Assembly (NCBI GenBank): GCA_013203955.1
Contig: JABMOY010000126.1
Coordinates: forward strand, 42,003 to 106,002
Source: Rhodospirillales bacterium
Lineage (GTDB): Bacteria; Pseudomonadota; Alphaproteobacteria; Rhodospirillales; Casp-alpha2
Length of the DNA: 64,000 nt
Reading direction: 5' to 3'
Shown here: one piece after another, positions 9,037 through 17,310 of the stretch
Numbering within the stretch: the first letter of the stretch is position 1
Layout of the letters: every line of letters starts with the position of its first letter
The notes under the pieces: model-generated
What the model was told of the DNA's origin: nothing
Database searches by the model: none
Seen by the model: only the letters and a program-made list of their open reading frames with translations
Translations under genes and position numbers: made by a program

Positions 9037-10551
9037 ATGGCAAAAAACAAGGCAATGACGACGGAGCGTCTGGATCTTCTGCTAGTTAATCCGGGCGGTC
9101 GCGGGAAGATTTACCAGGAATTGGGCGACGAACTGTCGGCGGTGGAACCGCCGCTTTGGTGTCGGCTGATCGGGGGCTATGTCCGTGACCAGGGCTTTAA
9201 AATCGAAATCCTCGATTCGGAAGCCCTAAACCTCCCCCCCGCCGCCATTGCCGACAAAGTAGCCACTTTGAACCCACGTCTGGTGGCGATGGTCGTTTTT
9301 GGTCATCAGCCCTCCGCCTCAACCCAGCAAATGATGGGCGCCGCCGAGGCCTGCCGGGCGATCAAGGCCGAAACCGAAGATATCCCGATCATTATGGTCG
9401 GCGGACACGTGTCGGCCCTGCCCGAGCGCACCCTTGACGAGGAGCCTGTTGACTTCGTTTGCAAGGGAGAAGGCCCGGTGACGGTGGTGCAGCTTCTCGA
9501 AGCCATGTCCCAGGAAGGCGAAATCGATTTTGAGGCCATTGAGGGCTTGGTGTGGATGCGTGACGGCAAACCGGTGGTAAATCCATCACCGCCCTTGATC
9601 AAGGATTTGGACGCAGACCTTCATGGAAACGTCTGGGAACTGTTGCCGATGGACAAATACCGGGCCCATAACTGGCAATGTTTCGGCGATCTGGAGTCGC
9701 GGGAACCTTATGCCTCGATTTATACGTCCTTGGGGTGTCCCTATAAATGCGCGTTTTGCTGCGTTAATGCGCCGTTTGACGTCAATCGCTACCGCATGCG
9801 GAGCCCGGAGGCCGTCGTCAAGGAAATTGATTTTCTCCATGACACATACGGCATCAAGACCTACAAAATTATCGACGAGATGTTCGTGCTTAACGAACGT
9901 CATGTTCTGGATATCTGCAATCTTCTGATCGAACGCAATTACGGCCTCAACATCTGGGCCTATGCCCGCATCGATACCGTCAAGCCGAAGATGCTGGATA
10001 AGCTGAGGGACGCCGGCATCCGCTGGTTGGCGCTGGGGATCGAATCCGGGTCCGAGCATGTGCGTGATGGTGCCGAAAAGGCCTTCAGCCAGGAAGACAT
10101 CACCGACATCGTCCGCGACATCCAGAAAGCCGGCATCAAAGTCATCGGCAATTTTATTTTCGGCCTACCCGATGATAATCAGGAAACCATGCAGCAGACC
10201 CTCGACTTGGCGATTGAGCTCAACTGCGAATTCGTCAACCTGTACTCAGCCATGGCTTATCCGGGTTCTCCCCTTTATGTTGACGCGGTGACTAAGAACT
10301 TGCCCCTGCCGGATCAATGGTCCGGGTTTTCGCAACATAGCTTTGACTGTCAGCCCCTGCCGACCGATCACCTGAGTGCCGGCGAAGTCTTGAAGTTCCG
10401 GGATGACGCTTTTCACACCTATTTCTCCAACCCACGGTATCTGGACATGGTGACACAGGCTTTCGGTTGGGAAACCCGCCGCCATATCGAGGATATGGCC
10501 AAACACCGCCTTAAACGGAAAATTCTGGATGAACTTGATGCGGCGGAATAA
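9037..10551 (+). CDS. B12-binding-domain radical SAM protein
   Basis: TSLGCPYKCAFCCVNAPF (CxxxCxxC); 'IIMVGGHVSALPERTLDEEPVDFVCKGEGP'; start placed at MAKNKAMTTERLD. Confidence 0.9.
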   Translation: MAKNKAMTTERLDLLLVNPGGRGKIYQELGDELSAVEPPLWCRLIGGYVRDQGFKIEILDSEALNLPPAAIADKVATLNPRLVAMVVFGHQPSASTQQMMGAAEACRAIKAETEDIPIIMVGGHVSALPERTLDEEPVDFVCKGEGPVTVVQLLEAMSQEGEIDFEAIEGLVWMRDGKPVVNPSPPLIKDLDADLHGNVWELLPMDKYRAHNWQCFGDLESREPYASIYTSLGCPYKCAFCCVNAPFDVNRYRMRSPEAVVKEIDFLHDTYGIKTYKIIDEMFVLNERHVLDICNLLIERNYGLNIWAYARIDTVKPKMLDKLRDAGIRWLALGIESGSEHVRDGAEKAFSQEDITDIVRDIQKAGIKVIGNFIFGLPDDNQETMQQTLDLAIELNCEFVNLYSAMAYPGSPLYVDAVTKNLPLPDQWSGFSQHSFDCQPLPTDHLSAGEVLKFRDDAFHTYFSNPRYLDMVTQAFGWETRRHIEDMAKHRLKRKILDELDAAE

Positions 10552-10554
10552 TAC

Positions 10555-11559
10555 ATGATTATCAGCCGCACCCCTTTCCGCGTGTCGCTTTTCGGCGGTG
10601 GTTCTGATTATCCGAAATGGTACCTGCAACACGGCGGCGCTGTTTTCGGCTTTGCCATCAATAAATATTGTTACCTTTCTGTCCGTCCCTTGCCGCCGTT
10701 TTTCGAGTATCGAAACCGGATAGTCTATTCGAAAGTCGAAATGGTGAATGAAATTTCCGAAATCGAGCATCCCGCCGTCCGGGGAGTCCTCGAAGATATG
10801 GGAATCAAAATCGGTCTTGAAATCCACCACGACGGTGACCTTCCTGCGCGTTCCGGGCTGGGCTCATCCTCATCGTTCACGGTCGGGCTTCTCAACACCC
10901 TATCGGCGATGAACGGAAAAGAATTAAACAAAAAGACCCTGGCTCAGGAAGCGCTGCGCATCGAACAACAAGTGATTAAGGAACATGTCGGCTCGCAAGA
11001 CCAGATCTGGGCGTCATATGGGGGAATCAACCGCATCGAGTTTTTAAAGAACGGCGATTTTGAGGTCCAACCTGCGGGCATTTCGGAAGCCCGGCAGAAA
11101 ATTCTTTTGGATCATCTGCTTTTGTTTTTCACGGGCTTTTCACGATTTGCGCCGGAAATTGCAAAAAAGCAGATCGAAAATCTCGATAAGCGCGAAAAGC
11201 ATTTGCAAGCCATGACCGGCCTCGTCGATGAAGCTTTGGGCGTGGTTAAGTCCGATACCCGCCCGATCACCGAAATCGGCGAAATGCTTCGTGAAACGTG
11301 GCGGCTCAAACGGGAGTTGGCGGATAACGTTTCGACGCCTGAAATCGACGAAATCTATGACGCCGCCCTGGAAGCGGGCGCCATTGGCGGGAAGCTGCTG
11401 GGCGCGGGCGGCGGTGGTTTCATGCTTTTGTTCGCTAAGCCGGAAAATCAACCGGCCGTTATTGAAAAGCTGAAAGGCTTAATCCGCGTAAAATTCGGTA
11501 TTGATGATGTGGGTTCAAAGATTGTCGTCTTTGAGCCGGCGGGACTGGAAAACCGCTAG
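10555..11559 (+). CDS. GHMP-family sugar kinase (D-glycero-D-manno-heptose 7-phosphate kinase-like)
   Basis: IISRTPFRVSLFGGGSDYPKWY, GDLPARSGLGSSSSFTVGLL, GAIGGKLLGAGGGGFML GHMP motifs. Confidence 0.88.
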   Translation: MIISRTPFRVSLFGGGSDYPKWYLQHGGAVFGFAINKYCYLSVRPLPPFFEYRNRIVYSKVEMVNEISEIEHPAVRGVLEDMGIKIGLEIHHDGDLPARSGLGSSSSFTVGLLNTLSAMNGKELNKKTLAQEALRIEQQVIKEHVGSQDQIWASYGGINRIEFLKNGDFEVQPAGISEARQKILLDHLLLFFTGFSRFAPEIAKKQIENLDKREKHLQAMTGLVDEALGVVKSDTRPITEIGEMLRETWRLKRELADNVSTPEIDEIYDAALEAGAIGGKLLGAGGGGFMLLFAKPENQPAVIEKLKGLIRVKFGIDDVGSKIVVFEPAGLENR

Positions 11560-11593
11560 CCCTTTCGCTAACGTCTATCCCTGAAGGAACTTC

Positions 11594-12565
11594 ATGGCGA
11601 AACAAACCGCACCGGCGAAATCAAATAAGAAACCAACGTCCAAAAAGGCGCTGGTTTCCGTCGTCCTGTCATTCCGCAATGAAGAAGACGTTATCCCGGA
11701 ATTGATCAGGCGGCTGGAAACAGTTCTTAAAAAGGAATCGGTCGATTACGAGCTGATATTCGTCAATGACGATTCCACGGATGGGTCCTTGTCGCTGTTG
11801 AAAAAAAACGCGGCAAAAAACAAAAACATTAAGATCATCAATATGTCGCGGCGGTTCGGGGTTTCTGAGTGCGTCTTCGCGGGCATCGCCCACGCATCCG
11901 GCGACGCTATCATTACCATGGACGCCGACTTGCAGGATCCACCCGAGGTCATGCCCGAATTGATCGCCAAATGGCGGGACGGCGCCGAGGTGGTGTACAC
12001 CGTTCGCACCCATCGGGACGGCGAAAAGCCCCTGAAGATGTGGCTGACGCGCATGGCTTACCGGGCCATCAATGCGTCTTCTGAAGTCGATATGCCGGTT
12101 AACGCCGGCGATTTTAGGCTGCTCAGCAGGATGGCCTGTGAAAAATTGCTGGAATTGGGGGAACTTGACCCCTATCCCCGCGGATTGGTTCCGTGGATCG
12201 GCTACCGCCAGGAACCTGTCTATTACCGGCGCGAAGCCCGGGTCGCGGGAACCGCCCATTTCTCGCTTTTCGGTAGCCTCAACCCCTACAAGACTTTCAT
12301 TTCGGGCCTGACATCGTTTTCCATGGCGCCGATCTTCCTAATCTTTTTGATCGGCGGCGGCATTTCCGCCCTTTCTTTGGCCGTCATGGTTTTTTCGTTT
12401 GTTTTTGGCGATGGATCGTCTTTGTGGGCAACGTTCTTAGTTTTTATGTGGGGCTCATTGCTTTTTGCCATCGGTTTCGTCGGCATCTATGTCGGGCGCA
12501 CATACAAAGACGTTCGCGGCAGGCCGCGCTATATCGTCAAGGATACCATCGGTTTTGGGGAATGA
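11594..12565 (+). CDS. Glycosyltransferase family 2 with C-terminal TM helices (GtrB/DPM1-like)
   Basis: VSVVLSFRNEEDVIPEL...FVNDDSTDGS...ITMDADLQDPPEVMPELI and two C-terminal TM segments. Confidence 0.92.
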   Translation: MAKQTAPAKSNKKPTSKKALVSVVLSFRNEEDVIPELIRRLETVLKKESVDYELIFVNDDSTDGSLSLLKKNAAKNKNIKIINMSRRFGVSECVFAGIAHASGDAIITMDADLQDPPEVMPELIAKWRDGAEVVYTVRTHRDGEKPLKMWLTRMAYRAINASSEVDMPVNAGDFRLLSRMACEKLLELGELDPYPRGLVPWIGYRQEPVYYRREARVAGTAHFSLFGSLNPYKTFISGLTSFSMAPIFLIFLIGGGISALSLAVMVFSFVFGDGSSLWATFLVFMWGSLLFAIGFVGIYVGRTYKDVRGRPRYIVKDTIGFGE

Positions 12566-12590
12566 CCCGGTCGGACATATCGGCCGGGTC
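12564..12590. terminator. Inverted repeat between convergent genes (GACCCGG...CCGGGTC)
   Basis: 7-bp perfect arms directly after the GT2 stop and before the convergent gene end; no U-tract, so Rho-independent function is uncertain. Confidence 0.4.
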
Positions 12591-12598
12591 CGTGGGTA

Positions 12599-13144
12599 TC
12601 AGCCTTTGGGCTTCGGCATTGGCGCCAAGCCCAGCAGGTTTCTGACGGCCCCTTCACGGCTTGCCTTCAGGCCCAACGTTCTTCCCTCTTCAATGGCGAA
12701 TTCGCCGGGAACACCCTTGGCCGCGCGGTACATGGCCCACAGGGCGCCCGCCCGGTTTGCCGTCTTGCAATAGACCAACAAAGGATAATTACTCGGGTCC
12801 TCGACGATGGCGGTGAATTGCTTCACCTGGTCGAGTGTCGGCGCACGGGTCACCACCGGAATATTGAAGAACGCCAAGCCTACGCTTTCCAAATCGGTTT
12901 TAGCCTTGGCGACGCCTTCCTTGAGGCCGCGAATATCCAAAACGGCCTTGAAGCCAAGCGCCTTAAGTTCGGAAGCTGCGCCGGGCTTGAGCGCACCTGA
13001 TGTGGCAACGAACGGCGTTGCGCGGTTGTAATAGGTGATGGCCGGGCTGACCTTGTCGCCGAAGGGCGCCTGATTAGGGCCGGCCTGGGCCGGAAGTGAC
13101 AGCCCCAACGCCAGGGCCAGAACTATTAATGCCAGAGATTTCAT
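12599..13144 (-). CDS. Exported DUF442/TIGR01244-like phosphatase-fold protein
   Basis: Signal peptide MKSLALIVLALALGLSLPAQA; YYNRATPFVATSGAL...; 'LLVYCKTANRAGALWAMYRA' Cys-Arg loop. Confidence 0.7.
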   Translation of the reverse strand: MKSLALIVLALALGLSLPAQAGPNQAPFGDKVSPAITYYNRATPFVATSGALKPGAASELKALGFKAVLDIRGLKEGVAKAKTDLESVGLAFFNIPVVTRAPTLDQVKQFTAIVEDPSNYPLLVYCKTANRAGALWAMYRAAKGVPGEFAIEEGRTLGLKASREGAVRNLLGLAPMPKPKG

Positions 13145-13255
13145 AACCTTATCCTCCAATTTCTAACCCCCCTGACGGGAAGCCCCTGTGGCCGGATGGA
13201 CCGGTTTTGTATTTATTGTTGATTATTATATCTAAGTATCATAATATACGCAAGT

Positions 13256-13615
13256 ATGAATTTAAAGAGCATGCATAAAAACGCCGACAAGGCGACGGAC
13301 CTTTTGAAGGCGTTGGCGAGCCGCAACCGGCTGTTGATTCTTTGTCATCTTTTGGATGGGGAAAAAACCGTCGGTGAGCTTGCCGGCTTGTTGGAGTTGC
13401 GTCATGCCGCCGCCTCGCAACAACTTTCCTTGCTACGTAAAGACGGCCTGGTTACAGGGCGGCGGGACAAGCAAACAATTTATTATTCCCTGGCTTCCGA
13501 TGAGGCTGAACAGGTGTTGGCTGTCTTGCATAAGGGGTTTTGCGAGCCGCCGAAAAAGAAAAACAGAAAATCCGGAAACCCACGAGCAAAACCTTTCCCC
13601 TGCTTCCCTGTCTAG
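13256..13615 (+). CDS. ArsR family transcriptional regulator (BigR/SqrR-like)
   Basis: LLKALASRNRLLILCHLLDGEKTVGELAGLLELRHAAASQQLSLLRKDGLVTGRRDKQTIYYSLA winged helix; Cys30 and Cys96. Confidence 0.88.
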   Translation: MNLKSMHKNADKATDLLKALASRNRLLILCHLLDGEKTVGELAGLLELRHAAASQQLSLLRKDGLVTGRRDKQTIYYSLASDEAEQVLAVLHKGFCEPPKKKNRKSGNPRAKPFPCFPV

Positions 13616-13640
13616 GAAATAAGTTCGAAATTCGCCGTTC

Positions 13641-13910
13641 TCAGGCCGAATGAAATTCCCGGTCGCGGTGATAAGCGGCCGTGAAATCGTCAAGCATCCG
13701 GGCGGCCTGGGCGTCGAAATCGGCGCGCTGGACAAGCGCCCGGATGATGAAGGCGGCAAAGGTCACGGCTTCGCCTTTACCGCGAAGTTGGAACGCGCCG
13801 GCGAAATCATCCAAATCCTCATGAGTTTGTTTTCTAGCCATCACGTTTAGCTGGCTTTTCACCAACCGGTGCTTGTCGCGCCATTTCTTTTGGATGGTGG
13901 CCGTGGCCAT
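13641..13910 (-). CDS. Small protein with predicted ribbon-helix-helix fold
   Basis: 89 aa; KSQLNVMARKQTHEDLDDFAGAFQLRGKGEAVTFAAFIIRALVQ matches a beta strand-helix-turn-helix layout; preceded by a 34-bp palindrome. Confidence 0.55.
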   Translation of the reverse strand: MATATIQKKWRDKHRLVKSQLNVMARKQTHEDLDDFAGAFQLRGKGEAVTFAAFIIRALVQRADFDAQAARMLDDFTAAYHRDREFHSA

Positions 13911-13927
13911 GGGTCATTTCCTTCTAC

Positions 13928-13961
13928 GGATAGAATAATCTACTAGTAGATTATTCTATCC
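13928..13961. promoter_or_regulatory. 34-bp perfect palindrome GGATAGAATAATCTACTAGTAGATTATTCTATCC
   Basis: Self-reverse-complementary over all 34 bases; lies between the hflX stop and the start of the 89-aa gene. Confidence 0.9.
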
Positions 13962-13972
13962 ATTTCACAAAG

Positions 13973-15316
13973 TCAATTCCGCCTTTGGAAACGTTCCAAG
14001 TCGGCTTCATCCAGACGGACCTTCACATGTATGGCATCGGCTTCGTCACGCCGGTCGACGACTTCCCCGTGTTCATACAGCCATGCCAGGGAGGCTCCGT
14101 CGCCGTGTTTAAGGGATACCTCAAAAAGCTGGAAGTTTGCGGTGATCTGATCATCAATGACGGACGCGAGATCTTGGCAGCCTTCGCCCGTAATCGCTGA
14201 TACAAGAACTGCGGGGATATTGCTGCGCTTGGCTTGATTGGCCAACACGATTTTGTCCTCCCCCGGCAAAAGGTCGATTTTGTTCAGCACTTCGGTCAAG
14301 GTTAATTCGACACCTTCCCCCAACCCGATTTCCCTCAAGACTTCCAGAACGTCCGCTTTTTGCGCTTCCGTATCCTCATGGGCGGCGTCTCGGACATGAA
14401 GGATAACGTCCGCTTCAATAACTTCTTCAAGGGTCGCGTGAAAGGCCTGGACGAGCTCGTGCGGCAGTTGAGAGATAAACCCAACGGTATCGGACAGGAT
14501 CACTTTCCGCCCCGACGGGGTTTCCAGGCCGCGCATGGTCGGGTCAAGGGTAGCAAAAAGTTGGTCCTCGGCCTTGACCTTGGCCTTCGTCATTCTGTTG
14601 AACAACGTCGATTTTCCGGCATTCGTATAACCGACCAGGGCGACCACCGGATAAGGAATGCGCCGGCGCGCCTGGCGGTGCAAATCGCGGGTACGCTTGA
14701 CGTCTTTCAGCTCACGTTTGAGCCTGGTGATCCGCTTGCCGATAAGACGGCGGTCGGTTTCGATTTGGGTTTCGCCGGGGCCGCCCATAAAACCGGCGCC
14801 GCCCCGTTGGCGTTCCAGATGGGTCCAGCTTCTGACCAGCCGACTTCGCTGATAATCAAGGGCCGCCAGTTCGACCTGCAGGCGACCTTCGCGGGTTCGG
14901 GCCCGAGCGCCGAAAATTTCCAAAATCAGGCCTGTGCGGTCAATGACCTTGCATTGCCATTCTTGCTCCAGATTGCGCTGCTGTACGGGTGTTAAGGAAG
15001 CATCGACGACGGCAACGGATATTTTTCGATTGCCGGTTTCTTTGCCTTGGATGATGTCACCCAACCGACCAAGGACCCCAGTACCGAAAAGTGTCGCCGG
15101 CCGGCGCCGGCCCATGCGAACGACTTCCGAATGGGCGACCTCAAGATTAATGGCCTTGGCCAAGCCGACGGCTTCGCCCAGGAGCGATTCTTCCTTCCTT
15201 GCAGATGAAGATGATTTTAGGCGTGGATGAACAACAAGACAGGCTTCTCCGCCCTGGTTACCCGGGGGATTTTGTTGTTCGGGTGGGTGTAGGCCTGTCA
15301 ATTTCCCGGCCGACAA
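13973..15316 (-). CDS. hflX: GTPase HflX
   Basis: RRRPATLFGTGVLGRLGDII, VALVGYTNAGKSTLFNRMTKAKV, DTVGFISQLPHELVQAFHATLEEV; located directly after hfq; the TTG start at 15316 is uncertain. Confidence 0.95.
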   Translation of the reverse strand: MSAGKLTGLHPPEQQNPPGNQGGEACLVVHPRLKSSSSARKEESLLGEAVGLAKAINLEVAHSEVVRMGRRRPATLFGTGVLGRLGDIIQGKETGNRKISVAVVDASLTPVQQRNLEQEWQCKVIDRTGLILEIFGARARTREGRLQVELAALDYQRSRLVRSWTHLERQRGGAGFMGGPGETQIETDRRLIGKRITRLKRELKDVKRTRDLHRQARRRIPYPVVALVGYTNAGKSTLFNRMTKAKVKAEDQLFATLDPTMRGLETPSGRKVILSDTVGFISQLPHELVQAFHATLEEVIEADVILHVRDAAHEDTEAQKADVLEVLREIGLGEGVELTLTEVLNKIDLLPGEDKIVLANQAKRSNIPAVLVSAITGEGCQDLASVIDDQITANFQLFEVSLKHGDGASLAWLYEHGEVVDRRDEADAIHVKVRLDEADLERFQRRN

Positions 15317-15319
15317 TAA

Positions 15320-15622
15320 TTAGGCCTCGACCTCCGCCTCCGCCTCCGCCTCCGCCTCCGCTTCCGCTTCCGCTTCCGCATCCCCGTCTTTATCAGGATC
15401 GAATAATTGGATCGGCACAGAAGGCATGACCGTCGAAATAGCATGCTTGTAGACCAACTGCGTGTGTCCGTCCCGGCGCAATAACACCGAAAAATTATCA
15501 AACCAAGTCGCGATTCCTTGAAGCTTGACCCCGTTGACCAAAAAAACGGTCACGGGCGTCTTTTGTTTCCGGATATGATTTAGAAAGACGTCTTGGACGT
15601 TTTGTGACTTTTCGGACGACAT
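15320..15622 (-). CDS. hfq: RNA chaperone Hfq with (EA)n C-terminal tail
   Basis: [67 protein letters not shown] is canonical Hfq; tail [21 protein letters not shown]. Confidence 0.97.
   Translation of the reverse strand: MSSEKSQNVQDVFLNHIRKQKTPVTVFLVNGVKLQGIATWFDNFSVLLRRDGHTQLVYKHAISTVMPSVPIQLFDPDKDGDAEAEAEAEAEAEAEAEVEA
15331..15380. repeat. Hexanucleotide simple-sequence repeat (GCGGAG/GCGGAA on the - strand) inside hfq
   Basis: cctccgcctccgcctccgcctccgcctccgcttccgcttccgcttccgc read directly. Confidence 0.95.
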
Positions 15623-15760
15623 TGTTGTCACCCCCTTTATTTTTGAACCCGATCGATCAGGAGATGGACCGCGGGTTTCTCCCTGTTATCAATAACTTAT
15701 TTTATTTCCCCTGCTTCCCTGCGGCTCTTGCAGAGAAGCCCCAAATACCGACATTTTAGC

Positions 15761-16417
15761 TTACAGGTTAATAACAAACTTGCAAAGCGCGTCACAGTCG
15801 AAAAAATGTCGGGCCGGAGGATGGGCGGAGAGTTCCCCTGGTTTGGGGGCTTGGTCGCGGACCAGGATGGGCGTGCAACCGGCGTTATGAGCGCATTCCA
15901 GGTCGATGTCCGCATCGCCGGCGATCCACACCCCGGGGCCTTTTTCTATTCCACTTGGCGCCAATGCCATATCAACCGGTTCTGTTGCCGGTTTATCCTT
16001 ATTCGCGTCCAAAGCGCCGATCATGGCGCCGAAAAATCGATCCCAACCCAGATGCTTTGCTTCAAGGCGCAGTAAATCGCCTTTTTTGTTACTGATGACG
16101 CTTAAGTGAATTCCCGCTTCCGCCAAGGTGACCAACATGTCCTCGGCGCCGGCTAAGGGTTGCAGTTTTTCAACATGGATGGCGCCATAACGTTCATAGA
16201 AAACATTGCCCGCCTCCCGCCAGCGGTCACCAAAAAGATCCGGAAAACTGTTGCGGAGAGATTTCCGGACACGGCCCCTCGTTTGATCCAATGTCCAAGG
16301 AGATTGGCCGAAGGCTTCAAGGGTGGCGTTCAGGGCATCGTGAATGACCGGCCATGAATCCACCAACGTGTTATCCCAATCGAAAAGGATGGCCCTGGGT
16401 TTTGTTTTAAGGGGCAA
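15761..16417 (-). CDS. HAD-superfamily hydrolase (phosphoglycolate phosphatase-like)
   Basis: AILFDWDNTLVDSW motif I; SVISNKKGDLL; VWIAGDADIDLECAHNAG. Confidence 0.9.
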   Translation of the reverse strand: MPLKTKPRAILFDWDNTLVDSWPVIHDALNATLEAFGQSPWTLDQTRGRVRKSLRNSFPDLFGDRWREAGNVFYERYGAIHVEKLQPLAGAEDMLVTLAEAGIHLSVISNKKGDLLRLEAKHLGWDRFFGAMIGALDANKDKPATEPVDMALAPSGIEKGPGVWIAGDADIDLECAHNAGCTPILVRDQAPKPGELSAHPPARHFFDCDALCKFVINL

Positions 16418-16426
16418 GATGGCTAC

Positions 16427-17308
16427 TTAGTTCCAGATGGATGTATTGGCGGGGCCGCCCTTGGCTTCGATGAAATCGACGTAAAGGTCCAGCAACTGGC
16501 CCGTTAATTCGCCGACATGGCCGTTGCCTACAGATTCGCCGTCAATGCTGGTCACTGCCTTGACGTGGGACGTGGAACTGGTGACGAAGGCTTCCTTGGC
16601 CTCCATGGCCTCGGCAACCGAAAACGGCCTTTCTTCGAAACTCAGGCCCGCCCCCGTGGCGGCCTCTAGGACAGAAAGCCGGGTAATGCCATTGAGGATG
16701 GCGTGTGAGACGTTGTGGGTTACCAGTTGCCCGCTTTTAGTGACGATCCAGGCATTCGTCGATGTTCCTTCCGTCACCATGCCGTCCTCGCTGACCATCC
16801 AGGCTTCATAGGCACCGGCTTCACGGGCCTGCTGTTTTCCAAGGATATTTGGCAGCAGTGAAACGGACTTAATATCGTGGCGCTTCCATCGGATATCGGG
16901 AATGGTAATGACGCCAACGCCCTGGCGAAGGGCTTCCTTGTCAAGAGGCGGAAGCTGGCGGGCCGTCACCACCAGGGAACTTTCGCAATCCTTAGGAAAC
17001 GGATGATCGCGCCTGGCGACGCCCCGGGTAATTTGCAGGTAGACCAAACCGTCTTTTACGCGATTGCGGCGCGCTACCTCACGGATGATGATGGCGAGCG
17101 CCCGGCGTGAAATCGGCCAATCAATGCGTAGTTCGTTAAGCGAATGGGTTAGCCGTTCCATGTGCCCCTTTTCGCCCACCATTTGCCCGCGATGAAGGGC
17201 GAAGACTTCATAAACGCCGTCGGCGAATTGATAGCCCCGGTCTTCGATATGGACGGCGGCTTCACTGTGGAGCAGGTATTGGCCGTTGACGTAGGCAATC
17301 CGCGACAT
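16427..17308 (-). CDS. D-amino acid aminotransferase (PLP class IV)
   Basis: MSRIAYVNGQYLLHSEAAVHIEDRGYQFADGVYEVFAL; GAYEAWMVSEDGMVTEGTSTNAWIV. Confidence 0.9.
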   Translation of the reverse strand: MSRIAYVNGQYLLHSEAAVHIEDRGYQFADGVYEVFALHRGQMVGEKGHMERLTHSLNELRIDWPISRRALAIIIREVARRNRVKDGLVYLQITRGVARRDHPFPKDCESSLVVTARQLPPLDKEALRQGVGVITIPDIRWKRHDIKSVSLLPNILGKQQAREAGAYEAWMVSEDGMVTEGTSTNAWIVTKSGQLVTHNVSHAILNGITRLSVLEAATGAGLSFEERPFSVAEAMEAKEAFVTSSTSHVKAVTSIDGESVGNGHVGELTGQLLDLYVDFIEAKGGPANTSIWN

Positions 17309-17310
17309 CT

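Noticed and set aside
15331-15380. Short tandem repeat considered as a CRISPR or minisatellite array
   Set aside because: 6-bp units without spacers, inside hfq and in frame; it is a coding microsatellite
13594-15721. 17-mer TTTCCCCTGCTTCCCTG present near 13.6 kb and again near 15.7 kb
   Set aside because: Only two copies, no flanking structure; compatible with chance or minor sequence bias
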